From positions 515,914 to 579,913 of the forward strand of contig MKVL01000010.1 of NCBI GenBank assembly GCA_001899205.1: 64,000 nucleotides of DNA. Direction: 5' to 3'. This document shows, piece after piece, positions 34,893-44,300 of this stretch (within the stretch, counting starts at the first letter, position 1; every line of letters starts with the position of its first letter). Source of the stretch: Mesorhizobium sp. 65-26. GTDB taxonomy: Bacteria > Pseudomonadota > Alphaproteobacteria > Rhizobiales > Rhizobiaceae. The notes under the pieces were generated by a model. The model was not told the DNA's origin. It made no database searches and saw only the letters and a program-made list of their open reading frames with translations. A program made the position numbers and the translations under genes.

Positions 34893-35930
34893 TCAAGCCG
34901 GGAAAAGCTTCCAGCGCCGTGGACGAAAAGCCACGCGGCTTTTCTGGGCGGCGGGATGGTCGACGGGCAGCTCGATCTCGACGCGCTGGCGTTCGCCACC
35001 GATCTCCAGCTCGACGCGGCGCGTGCCCGCGACCCGGCGGCTGGCGGCGACAGTGCCGGCTATGCAGCCGCTGCAGCCGTCCAGAAGGTCGATGTCATGC
35101 GGACGGAAGAACAGCTTTGCCGGGCCGTCGGCCGCATCTGGCGCCGGGAGGCCGATCGGGCGGTCGGCGATCCAGACTTCTCCGCCCTCGACCTTGACCG
35201 GCAGCGTGCTCGACTCGCCGATGAAGCCATAGACGAAGGGTGAGTTCGGGGTATCGTAGATCTCGTCGGCGGTGCCGACCTGCTCGATGCGGCCCTGGCT
35301 CATCACCACGACGCGATCGGCAAGCTCCAGCGCTTCCTCCTGGTCATGGGTGACGAAGACGGTGGTGTGGCCGGTGGCGTCATGGATCTCGCGCAGCCAG
35401 CGGCGAAGCTCGCGGCGCACCTGGGCGTCGAGCGCGCCGAACGGCTCATCGAGCAGCAGCACCTTGGGCTCGATCGCCATGGCGCGGGCCAGCGCCACGC
35501 GCTGGCGCTGGCCGCCGGAAAGCTGCGCGGGATAGCGCTTCTCCAGCCCCGAGAGCTGGACGAGGTCGAGAAGCTCGGAGGCGCGGCGGCGGATCTCCTG
35601 CGCTGGCGGGCGCGCCGCGCCGTGCCGCACCTTGAGGCCGAAGCCGATGTTGTCGGCGACCGTCATGTGCCGGAACAGCGCGTAGTGCTGGAAGACGAAG
35701 CCGACATTGCGCTGCTGGATTGACTTCTGCGAAGCATCCTCGTCGCCGAAGAAGATCTTGCCGCGCGTCGGCCGCTCCAGGCCAGCGATCAGCCGCAGCA
35801 GCGTCGTCTTGCCCGAGCCGGACGGGCCGAGCAGAGCGATGAGCTCGCCGGACCTGATGTCGAGCGACACGTCGTGCAGCGCCGGAAACCGGTCGAACTC
35901 CTTACGCACGTTGGCAACGCGAACTTCCAT
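34893..35930 (-). CDS. cysA: Sulfate/thiosulfate ABC transporter ATPase CysA
   Basis: 345 residues. It has Walker A GPSGSGKT at 35-42, signature LSGGQRQR at 137-144, Walker B VLLLDEP at about 157-163 and the switch VFVTHDQEEA. These are followed by a C-terminal TOBE-like regulatory domain (from about 240) with LFFRPHDIDLL. It energises sulfate uptake with CysT and CysW. ATG 35930 has AAGGGG upstream; a TTG one codon earlier is unlikely. A 104-bp gap separates it from cysW. Confidence 0.94.
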   Translation of the reverse strand: MEVRVANVRKEFDRFPALHDVSLDIRSGELIALLGPSGSGKTTLLRLIAGLERPTRGKIFFGDEDASQKSIQQRNVGFVFQHYALFRHMTVADNIGFGLKVRHGAARPPAQEIRRRASELLDLVQLSGLEKRYPAQLSGGQRQRVALARAMAIEPKVLLLDEPFGALDAQVRRELRRWLREIHDATGHTTVFVTHDQEEALELADRVVVMSQGRIEQVGTADEIYDTPNSPFVYGFIGESSTLPVKVEGGEVWIADRPIGLPAPDAADGPAKLFFRPHDIDLLDGCSGCIAGTVAASRRVAGTRRVELEIGGERQRVEIELPVDHPAAQKSRVAFRPRRWKLFPA

Positions 35931-36034
35931 CAATTACCCCTTCTTATCGTTGCCTGCCCGGAACGGTCGGGCACCTGGCGGCAACATCTCTTTCGCTTCG
36001 CATGCCGCTGTCCCAAATGGGTGGCAAGCTTTGT

Positions 36035-36919
36035 TCAATGGCCGCGCGCGGCCGCGATCTCGGCGCCGTAGCGCATCTCGAGCAGCGTCTTCAGGACCAG
36101 CGTCACCAGCGCGAGCCCGGCGAGCAGCGATGCCACAGCGAATGCGCCCACAGCGTTGTATTCGTTGTACAGGATCTCGACATGCAGCGGCATGGTGTTG
36201 GTAAGGCCGCGTATGTGGCCGGAAACCACCGACACTGCGCCGAACTCGCCCATGGCGCGCGCGTTGCACAGAAGCACGCCATAGAGCAGGCCCCATTTGA
36301 CGTTCGGCAGCGTCACGTACCAGAAGGTCTGCCAGCCATTGGCGCCCAGCGACAACGCCGCCTCCTCATCGCCGGTGCCCTGTTCCTGCATCAGCGGGAT
36401 CAGCTCTCGCGCGACGAAGGGAAAGGTGACGAAGACGGTGGCCAGAACGATGCCCGGCACGGCGAACAGGATGACGATGCCGTTGGCCTTGAGCCATGCG
36501 CCGAGCAGCCCCTGCGCGCCGAACAGGAGCACGTAGACAAGACCGGATATGACCGGCGAGACCGAGAAGGGCAGGTCGATCAGCGTGATCAGGAAGGCCT
36601 TGCCCTTGAACTCGAACTTGGCGATCGCCCAGGCGGCGGAAATGCCGAATATGATGTTGAGCGGCACCGAGATGGCGGCGACCAGCAAGGTGAGGCGGAT
36701 GGCCGAACGCGTGTCGGCATCGGCCAGCGATTGCAGGTAGGTGCCGACGCCCTTGGCGAACGCCTCCTTGAAGACGACGATCAGCGGCAGCAACAGGAAG
36801 ATGCCGAGGAAGGCGAAGGCCAGGAGCATCAACGCCGCCCGCGCCGGCCGGCTTTCGGTCACGGCGGCGGAGTGGCTCTCGTGGTGCGGCTCGTAGGATT
36901 TGATCTCCGGATCAGCCAT
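36035..36919 (-). CDS. cysW: Sulfate ABC transporter permease CysW
   Basis: 294 residues, six membrane segments. The cytoplasmic EAA coupling loop reads QEQGTGDEEAALSLGANGWQTFWYVTLPNVKWG, and the tail NARAMGEFGAVSVVSGHIRG is diagnostic for CysW. It forms the channel with CysT. Its start overlaps the cysT stop by 8 bp, showing coupled translation. Confidence 0.94.
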   Translation of the reverse strand: MADPEIKSYEPHHESHSAAVTESRPARAALMLLAFAFLGIFLLLPLIVVFKEAFAKGVGTYLQSLADADTRSAIRLTLLVAAISVPLNIIFGISAAWAIAKFEFKGKAFLITLIDLPFSVSPVISGLVYVLLFGAQGLLGAWLKANGIVILFAVPGIVLATVFVTFPFVARELIPLMQEQGTGDEEAALSLGANGWQTFWYVTLPNVKWGLLYGVLLCNARAMGEFGAVSVVSGHIRGLTNTMPLHVEILYNEYNAVGAFAVASLLAGLALVTLVLKTLLEMRYGAEIAAARGH

Positions 36920-37763
36920 AGCGCTTGCGGCTCCACGATTGCGCGAGGTTCACCACCAGCAGCATGAGGAAGGAGAGCCCGAGCATGACGGCGGCGATCG
37001 CGGTCGCGGCGGGGTAGTTGTACTCCTCCAGCCGGATGACGATCAGCAGCGGCGCGATCTCGGATTTGTAGGGAAGGTTGCCGGCAATGAAGATCACCGA
37101 GCCGTATTCGCCGACGCCGCGCGCGAAGGCCAGTGCGAAGCCGGTGACAATGGCCGGCGCCAGGCCTGGAAACAGGACGCGGGTGATGGTCTGGAAACGG
37201 CTGGCGCCCAGCGTCGCCGCGGCCTCTTCCACTTCCCTGTCCATCTCTTCCATGATCGGCTGCACCGTGCGCACGACGAAGGGAAGGCCGATGAAGACGA
37301 GCGCGATGACGATGCCGAGCGGCGTGTAGGCGACCTTGATGCCGAGCGGCGCGAGCAGATGGCCGATCCAGCCGTTCGGTGCGTAGAGCGTGGTCAGCGC
37401 AATGCCGGCCACTGCCGTCGGCAACGCGAAGGGCAGGTCGACCATGGCGTCGACGATGCGCCGGCCGGGAAAGCTGTAGCGCGCCAGCACCCAGGCGACG
37501 AGCGTGCCGAACACAACATTGACGGCAGCAGCCACAATGGCCGTGCCGAAGCTGATCCGCAGGGCGTTGAGGGTGCGCCGGTCGGTGGCGATGGCCCAGA
37601 AATCGGTCCAGCCCAGCGCGGCCGAGCGCCAGACCAGCCCCGATAGGGGGATGAGGATGATGAGGGTGAGGTAGGCAAGCGAGAAGCCGAGCGTCAGTCC
37701 GAAACCCGGAATGACGCTCGGCTGTCTGAACCGCCACCCCCCTTGCGTGGGGGCTATGCTCAT
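36912..37763 (-). CDS. cysT: Sulfate ABC transporter permease CysT
   Basis: 283 residues, six membrane segments, with EEMDREVEEAAATLGASRFQ as EAA loop and AFARGVGEYGSVIFIAGN as the CysT signature. ATG 37763 was chosen over an upstream in-frame start that would run into the preceding gene's tail. It lies 19 bp after the binding-protein gene and overlaps cysW. Confidence 0.94.
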   Translation of the reverse strand: MSIAPTQGGWRFRQPSVIPGFGLTLGFSLAYLTLIILIPLSGLVWRSAALGWTDFWAIATDRRTLNALRISFGTAIVAAAVNVVFGTLVAWVLARYSFPGRRIVDAMVDLPFALPTAVAGIALTTLYAPNGWIGHLLAPLGIKVAYTPLGIVIALVFIGLPFVVRTVQPIMEEMDREVEEAAATLGASRFQTITRVLFPGLAPAIVTGFALAFARGVGEYGSVIFIAGNLPYKSEIAPLLIVIRLEEYNYPAATAIAAVMLGLSFLMLLVVNLAQSWSRKRYG

Positions 37764-37782
37764 GTCGTCTCGATCTTGGTTG

Positions 37783-38811
37783 CTACTGCGCCGGCTTGTA
37801 GATTTGGTCGAATATACCACCATCGCCGAAATGATAGGGCTGCGCCTTCTTCCATCCGCCGAAAAGCGGATCGTCGATGGTCACGAGCTTGATCTCGGGC
37901 AGCTTGGCGAGATCTTCGGCCGGCACGAGGTCCGGCTTCGCCGGGCGATAGTGGTTCTTGGCGATGATGGTCTGGGCTTCCTTGGAATAGAGCCAGGACA
38001 GATAGGCCTCGGCGACCTTGCGCGTGCCCTTGGCGTCGACATTGGAGTCCACCACGGCCACCGGCGGCTCGGCCAGGATCGAGGTCGGCGGATAGACGAC
38101 GTCGAAATTGTCGGCGCCGAACTCGTCGAGCGCCAGATAAGCCTCGTTTTCCCAGGCGAGCAGCACGTCGCCCAGGCCCTTCTGCGCGAAGGTCACGGTG
38201 GAGCCGCGCGCGCCGGTGTCGAGCACCGGGACATTGGCATAGAGCTTGCCGACGAATTCCTTGGTCTTGGCCTCGTCGCCGCCGTCATTGGCGTTGGCGT
38301 AGGCCCAAGCCGCCAGATAGTTCCAGCGGGCGCCGCCAGAGGTCTTGGGATTGGGCGTGATGACCTGCACGCCATCCTTCACCAGGTCGCCCCAGTCGTG
38401 GATGGCCTTCGGGTTGCCCTTGCGCACGAGAAACACAATGGTCGAGGTGTAGGGAGCGGAGTTGTTCTCGAACTTCTTGCGCCAGTCAGGGGCGATCTTC
38501 TTGGTCTTGTCTGCGATGGCGTTGATGTCGCCCTCGAGCGCCAGGGTGACTACGTCGGCATCGAGCCCGTCGATCACGGCGCGGGCCTGCGCGCCCGATC
38601 CACCATGCGACTGCTTGATCGTGACAGTCTCACCGGTCTCGGCCTTCCAGTGTGCCGCGAAGGCGTCGTCATAGGCCTTGTACAGTTCGCGCGTCGGATC
38701 ATAGGACACGTTGAGGATGGTGGTGTCGGCGAACGCGAAGCCGAGCGTGCCGAACTGGACCGATGTGGCGACCAGCGCGGCGAGCAGTTTCCTGAAACGA
38801 GGTTTGGTCAT
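37783..38811 (-). CDS. Sulfate-binding protein, first copy
   Basis: 342 residues of the Sbp family and the first gene of the sulfate operon. The signal peptide [20 protein letters not shown] runs to about GFA-FAD. Signatures are [58 protein letters not shown] and [17 protein letters not shown]. It captures sulfate or thiosulfate for CysTWA. GGAGAGG precedes ATG 38811. The promoter side carries repeated GAGTT/AACTC elements that may be regulatory. Confidence 0.94.
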   Translation of the reverse strand: MTKPRFRKLLAALVATSVQFGTLGFAFADTTILNVSYDPTRELYKAYDDAFAAHWKAETGETVTIKQSHGGSGAQARAVIDGLDADVVTLALEGDINAIADKTKKIAPDWRKKFENNSAPYTSTIVFLVRKGNPKAIHDWGDLVKDGVQVITPNPKTSGGARWNYLAAWAYANANDGGDEAKTKEFVGKLYANVPVLDTGARGSTVTFAQKGLGDVLLAWENEAYLALDEFGADNFDVVYPPTSILAEPPVAVVDSNVDAKGTRKVAEAYLSWLYSKEAQTIIAKNHYRPAKPDLVPAEDLAKLPEIKLVTIDDPLFGGWKKAQPYHFGDGGIFDQIYKPAQ

Positions 38812-38826
38812 GTCCGCCTCTCCATT

Positions 38827-38851
38827 GAGTTGGCGGTAACTCTACCGAGTT
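38827..38851. promoter_or_regulatory. GAGTT/AACTC repeat cluster before the sulfate operon
   Basis: Within 25 bp the plus strand reads GAGTT-N6-AACTC-N4-GAGTT, giving two overlapping inverted repeats, the second being AACTC-TACC-GAGTT (38838-38851). It lies 16-40 bp upstream of the first sulfate-binding gene, where a repressor or activator would bind. The Rrf2-type protein at 32880 is a candidate partner; this is inference. Confidence 0.45.
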
Positions 38852-39078
38852 GATAGAAATTAGATGCATTGAATGTTGCCTTTTTCGGGCGTGGCGGGCA
38901 AATTTTCGTTGCGGAAAGGCCTGTTCGAGAAATTTCTTCCTCATGAGATCCATGTCACCTTTTTGCCGGCGGCACGAACTTGCCGCTACAACCCCGTATG
39001 AATCAGCGGTCAGGCGCGACGGGTGATCGCGGTCGGCCATCCAGGCAAAAGCAAGAATTGCGAATCCCTTGCCGGGCG

Positions 39079-41169
39079 CTATTCAACGAACACTTTCACA
39101 CTCGCCGCGCGGCCGGCGTCGTCGATCACGGTCAGCGTCGAATAACCCTTTCCGTCGGGCTGCCAGGTGGCGGTGCGCCGGCGGTCCAGACCGACGAGCG
39201 GCTTGCCGTTGGCCAGCCAGCGGAACGGCGCGCGCCCGCCTTGCAGCTTCAGCACCAGCGGGGTGGCGTCGGCGGATGCGACGCCGAGATCGACGCGCGC
39301 GCCGTTGGGCGGGAAGATGATGGTCGGCGCCGGTTCGCTCGGGGTCGCCTGCACCAATCCGTCGGCGCCGGAGCCGAAACGGGCCAGCGTGACCGGCAAC
39401 TCGTCGCGACCGAGGCGCTGAACACCCGGCGGCTTGCCGGGCAACTGCACGGCGGCGATCCCGGAGCGCGCGAAGCCCTCGAACAGGATCGGTGCCGCCG
39501 ACACGTAGCCGGAGAGGCCCGGCACAGCGCTGGCATCGGCACGCCCGACCCAGACACCCAGCACGTGCCGGCCGTCGAAGCCGATCGACCAGGCGTCGCG
39601 ATAGCCATAGGAGGTGCCGGTCTTGTAGGCGATACCGCGCTGCGGGGCACCTTCGGGCGGCTTCACCCCGGAGAGGATGTCGATGATCTGCCAGTTGGCC
39701 TGTCCGTCGAGGATGGTGGCGCTCGCCCGCTCGGCGCCGGCGGGTTCAGTGCCGTCGTGCAGTGTGTTGGTCCTGCCGCCATTGGCAAGGCCGGTGTAGA
39801 GCTGAACAAGGTCGCGCAGCGTGATACCGACGCCGCCAAGGCCGATGGCGAGGCCCGGCGGCTGGTTTGCCGGCAGCACCGGCGTCACGCCGGCCTGGCG
39901 GAAGCGCGCCATCAGCCGCGCCGGGCCGACCGCGTCGAGCACGCGCACGGCCGGCACGTTGAGCGACAATTGCAGCGCCTGCCTGACGCTGACGTCGCCC
40001 TGGTAGCCCATATCGAAGTTCTTCGGCCGGTAGCCGGCAAAATCGGCGGGGCTGTCCTCGATCAGCGTCTCCTGCGCCACCAGTCCCTGCTCGAAGGCGA
40101 GGCCGTAGATGAACGGCTTCAGCGTCGAGCCCGGCGAGCGCACGACCCTGGTCATGTCGATCCAGCCCGAACGGCTGGCATCGAAGAAATTGGCCGAACC
40201 GACTTCGCCCAGTATGTCGCCGGTGCGCGCATCGGCCATCACCATGGCGACCGAAAGGCGGGGGCCCAGTCTCGCGGCTGCGCCGCGGGCGACCTGCTCC
40301 AGGCCTTCCTGGACGCTCTTCTTGATGGTGAGGCGCAGCGGCTCGCCCGGCACCGCCCGTGGCAGCAAGGCATAGGCCGCGTGCGGGGCAAGCGCCGGCA
40401 GCCGGCGGCGCAGGCCGGAAACGTCGTCGAGCGCGGCGCGCGCGGCCTCGCGCTCGCCGATCAACCCGGCCGAGACCATGCGCGACAGCACGCGGTCGCG
40501 GGCGGCGTGGGCGATGTCGAGGTTGCGGTCGGGCCGGCGCCGCTCCGGCAGTTGCGGCAGCGCGACCAGAAGCGCCGCCTCCGAGACGGTCAGGCGTTTC
40601 GGCTCCTTGCCGAAATAGGCGAGCGAGGCGGCGCGCACGCCCTCCAGATTGCCGCCGTAAGGCGCAAGCGTCAGGTAGCGCGCGAGGATGTCGCGCTTCG
40701 ACAGCCGCCGCTCGATCTGGATGGCGCGCAGCATCTGCTTGACCTTGGAGGCGAGGCTGCGGCTTTCGCGCGGCTCGATCAGTCGGGCAAGCTGCATCGA
40801 CAGCGTCGAGCCGCCCGACACGATATGGCCGCTGGTGGCGAACTGGAGGGCGGCCCGGCCGATTGCCAGAACGTCGACGCCTTCGTGATCCCAGAAGCGC
40901 TTGTCCTCGTAAGTGACCAGCATGTCGACGAACTGCTTGTCGACCTGGTCGAGCCGGGTCTCCAGCCGCCAGTAGCCGTCCGGCGTGGCGAAGGCGCGAA
41001 GCAACTGGCCGTCACGATCCTGCACCTCGGTCGACACGGTCAGTCTGGCGGGCAGGGGAGGCGGGAAGGCGCGATCGAGCTCCCACAGGGCGGCGATTGA
41101 GATGGCCGCGAGACCAGCGAGGGAGGCGATGGTTATGGCTGTTCGGCGAATAAATCTGCTGGAGAGCAT
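39079..41169 (-). CDS. pbpC: Penicillin-binding protein 1C
   Basis: 696 residues. A membrane anchor near the N-terminus (AITIASLAGLAAISIAALW) is followed by a GT51 transglycosylase domain (EDKRFWDHEGVD near 88, GGSTLSMQLARLIEP). The transpeptidase domain has the SxxK box in SPGSTLKPF near 347, SLN and KTGTS near 515. A BiPBP_C beta-sandwich lies at the C-terminus. It polymerises and possibly cross-links peptidoglycan in the periplasm. ATG 41169 abuts a palindromic element that supplies its AAGGG ribosome site; GTG 41184 is an alternative. It is paired with the alpha-2-macroglobulin gene upstream, as in E. coli yfhM-pbpC. Confidence 0.93.
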   Translation of the reverse strand: MLSSRFIRRTAITIASLAGLAAISIAALWELDRAFPPPLPARLTVSTEVQDRDGQLLRAFATPDGYWRLETRLDQVDKQFVDMLVTYEDKRFWDHEGVDVLAIGRAALQFATSGHIVSGGSTLSMQLARLIEPRESRSLASKVKQMLRAIQIERRLSKRDILARYLTLAPYGGNLEGVRAASLAYFGKEPKRLTVSEAALLVALPQLPERRRPDRNLDIAHAARDRVLSRMVSAGLIGEREAARAALDDVSGLRRRLPALAPHAAYALLPRAVPGEPLRLTIKKSVQEGLEQVARGAAARLGPRLSVAMVMADARTGDILGEVGSANFFDASRSGWIDMTRVVRSPGSTLKPFIYGLAFEQGLVAQETLIEDSPADFAGYRPKNFDMGYQGDVSVRQALQLSLNVPAVRVLDAVGPARLMARFRQAGVTPVLPANQPPGLAIGLGGVGITLRDLVQLYTGLANGGRTNTLHDGTEPAGAERASATILDGQANWQIIDILSGVKPPEGAPQRGIAYKTGTSYGYRDAWSIGFDGRHVLGVWVGRADASAVPGLSGYVSAAPILFEGFARSGIAAVQLPGKPPGVQRLGRDELPVTLARFGSGADGLVQATPSEPAPTIIFPPNGARVDLGVASADATPLVLKLQGGRAPFRWLANGKPLVGLDRRRTATWQPDGKGYSTLTVIDDAGRAASVKVFVE

Positions 41170-41170
41170 G

Positions 41171-41297
41171 GCGCTGCCCTTCACCCTTGCCCTCTCCCCG
41201 TGAAGTACGGGGAGAGGCGCGCGCCAGCGCCGGAGCTTCTTCCTTCTCCCCGTCGTTGACGGGGAGAAGGTGCCGGCAGGCGGATGAGGGGCAGCGC
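41171..41297. repeat. 127-bp rhizobial palindromic element (RIME-like)
   Basis: Its ends GCGCTGCCC and GGGCAGCGC are inverted repeats. Inside are two perfect hairpins: CCTCTCCCCGT/ACGGGGAGAGG (41191-41217) and CCTTCTCCCCGTC/GACGGGGAGAAGG (41242-41270). The flanking text (TGCCGGCAGGCGGATGAGGGG) resembles a repeat I recall from many rhizobial genomes. It fills the space between the alpha-2-macroglobulin and pbpC genes. Confidence 0.8.
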
Positions 41298-41317
41298 AAT
41301 CGTCATATCCGTTATCC

Positions 41318-44300
41318 TTACGGCGCCTTCACCTCCATCATGCCGGTGGCGGTGCGGGCCGAATATTGCGGCCGGTACATGTCCTCCACGGTCGCCGCCG
41401 GATGGGCGTAGGTGCCCGGCGTCACGGCGCGCACGACATAGGCCAGCATGATGTTGCGGTCGCCGTCGCCCTCATTCGGGTTGAAGGCCGCGACGAAGCG
41501 GTCGTCACGGAATTCGAGATGCGCCGCGTCGGTCTGCGCCAGCCACGAGAAGTTGGACAGTTGGGCGCTGGAGACGAGGCCCGGATTGTCGATCTCGAAG
41601 CCGGCCGGCAAGAGATCGGTGATCAGCAGGCGGGACGGCCAGGAGTTCTGCTCGTAGACCTTGAGCACGACCACGTAGCGTTCGTTCTGCTTGACCTCGG
41701 TCACGTTGGCCTCGGTGCCGTCGAGCTTGTAGTAGGTGCGCTCGATGGTGAAGCCGTTCCCGCTCGCCGGCAGCGGCTGCACCGGCGCCGCGACCGCCGT
41801 GACGACCGCCTGCAGCGGCGTCTTGCCGGTGTTGGCGACGGTCAGCGGGCTGTCGACCAGTTCGCTGCCGGACATCTGCTGCGAATAGACACCGGCATGC
41901 GGCGCGCCGTTGATGGTCAGCGCGATCGAGTCGTTGCCTTCCTTAAGCGCGCGCGCCGCCAGCAGCATCCAGGCTTCGTCCTGGGTGCTGGTCCAGTCGG
42001 CCGCCGCGCGCTCCTTCGTCACCAGCTTGACCAGTTCCGGCACGATGCTCGACACCGGCTTCGATTCCGCGGCCAGTGATAGCATCGCGGCCCCGTCGCG
42101 CAGGGGCGAGCCGTAGTCGGAGCGGTAGTAGTCGTAGTCGGAGGTCGACTTGGCCAGCCGCAGCGCCGCCTGGAAGGTTGCCTCCGAACGCTGCGTGTCG
42201 CCGTAGAGCGCGAGGCTCGCGGCAAGCTGGGCCACCGCCATCGGGCTGGTGAAGGCTTCGAGCTGCGTGTCGGCATAGTAACGCAGGTCGCCGATCGAGG
42301 CTTTCTTGTTGCGGGCGAGCACATAGAGCGCGTAGGCGATCTCGCTGCCACGGTCCTGCACGCTCTGGTCATAGCCAATGGAGTTCTGCAGGTTGTTCAG
42401 CGCCTGGTTCATGGCCAGCGCCGGCACGTCGTATTTCTGCTCGCGCGCCCGGGTCAGGAATTCGCTGACATAGGCGTCGAGCCACAGGTCGCCCGAGCCG
42501 GGTCCCCAGAGGCCGAAGCTGCCGGCTGAAGCCTGATAGCTCAGCACCTTGTAGATGGCGTCCTGGACGCGGCCGTGCAGGTCCGCGTCATTCGCCATGC
42601 CGAGGCCGGCCGCCATGTCGTTGACATAGAGCAGCGGCATGGCGCGGCTGGTGGTCTGCTCGGCGCAGCCATAGGGGTAGCGGTCGAGCGTCATCAGCAA
42701 CGAGGGCACGTCGAAGGCGGCCGCCTGCGAAACGCCGACGCTGACCGAGGCGCCGTCCAGCAGGCTTGCCGCCAGCAACTCCTTGTCGATATGCAGCGCG
42801 CCGCCATTGCCCTTCAGGTCGACGACCGTGCGCGTGGTGACAGGCAATTGCGCCGGCCGCACCGGCAGGTACAGCGTCTGCTCGACACTGACGCCATCCG
42901 CGTGGGCGAGCTTGATTGTGATCGAGGCATCGCCTGCCGTCTGCGCGACGAGCGGTACAGTCACGGATTGCCGCTTGCCGGGCTCCAGCGTCAGCTTGGA
43001 GGGCAGCGGCGCGTTGCCGGTTGACAGGTCGCCGGTTGTCTCGACGGACAGGGCGTAGTCGCCCGCGGGCCCGTCAGTGTCGGCGACGTCGAGGCGCATG
43101 ACGGCGCTGTCGCCGGGCGCCATGAAGCGCGGCAGGCCGGCGGTGATCACCACCGGATCGCGCACGATGACGTCGGTCTGCGCATGCCCGACCGCTTCCT
43201 TGGTCCAGGCCACCGCCATGACTCGGACAGTGCCGTTGAACTGCGGAATGTCGAAGTCGATGCGCGCCTTGCCGTCGGCGTCGAGCTGGACCGGGCCGGA
43301 GAAGAAGGCGACCAGCTTTTCGGTGGGCGGGCTGCCCTGCGTCTGCATGTTGGCGCCGTCGCCACCGGTGCGCAGCTTGCCGGCGACGCCGAGCGAACCA
43401 TCGATCAGGCGGCCGTAGAGGTCGCGCACCTCCATGCCCAGCATGCGCTGGCCGAAGAACCAGTTCTCCGGGTCCGGCGCCTTGTAGTTGGTCAGGTTGA
43501 GGATGCCGACGTCGACGGCCGCGACCGTGACATAGGCGTTGGAGCCGGGCGCCACGCCCGCCACCGCGACCGGGATCGACAATTGCTGGCGCGGCATGGT
43601 CTTTTCCGGTGGCGTCAGCGTGACGGCGAGCTTCTTCGAGCCGGGATCGACCTTCAGCCATTTCACGCCGATGGCGCGGGCCGGCATGCGCGATTCCTGC
43701 GCATCGCCGGGCCGGAACAGCGTCGCCGTTATGTAGGCGCCGGCGCCCCAGTCGTCGCCGACGGGGATGTCGACCGTGCCACCGCCGGCCGGAATGCTGG
43801 CGGTGACGGTCTTCAGCAGCTTGTCGGCGCCGATGGCGACGAGAAGTTCGCCGGCAAAATGCGGCGAGACCTTCAGCTTGGCCACTTCGCCGGCGGCGTA
43901 AGTATCCTTGTCGAGCGCGATCTCGAGGCCGTCGGGCGTCTCGGTCGTGGTCGAGGAAACGTACCAGCCGGCATCGAATTCATAGCTGGTCGCCGGCCCC
44001 TCGGCATCGGCCGTCTCGACTTCCAGGCGGTAGCGTCCCCAGTCGACTGGCAGAGACACTGTCGCCTCGCCGTCGGCGGAAAGGTCGACCTGGCCATTGG
44101 CCACCGACTTGGTGAAGGCGACGGCTTCGTAGTTCCACGAATTGTTGGAGCGGTACCACTGATAATTGCGCTCGACCTTGACCAGCGACCATTGCGCGCC
44201 CTTCAGCGTCTCGCGCTTGCCGTTGGGATCGACGGCGATCAGGTTGAACTTTGCGGTGCCGCCTTGCGGCACCTCGTCGCCGTCGAAGTTCGGGCGGATG

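Noticed and set aside
41191-41270. The two hairpins between the alpha-2-macroglobulin and pbpC genes as a simple terminator
   Set aside because: They lie inside a larger inverted-repeat-bounded element and lack U-tracts, so a dispersed repeat is the better description.
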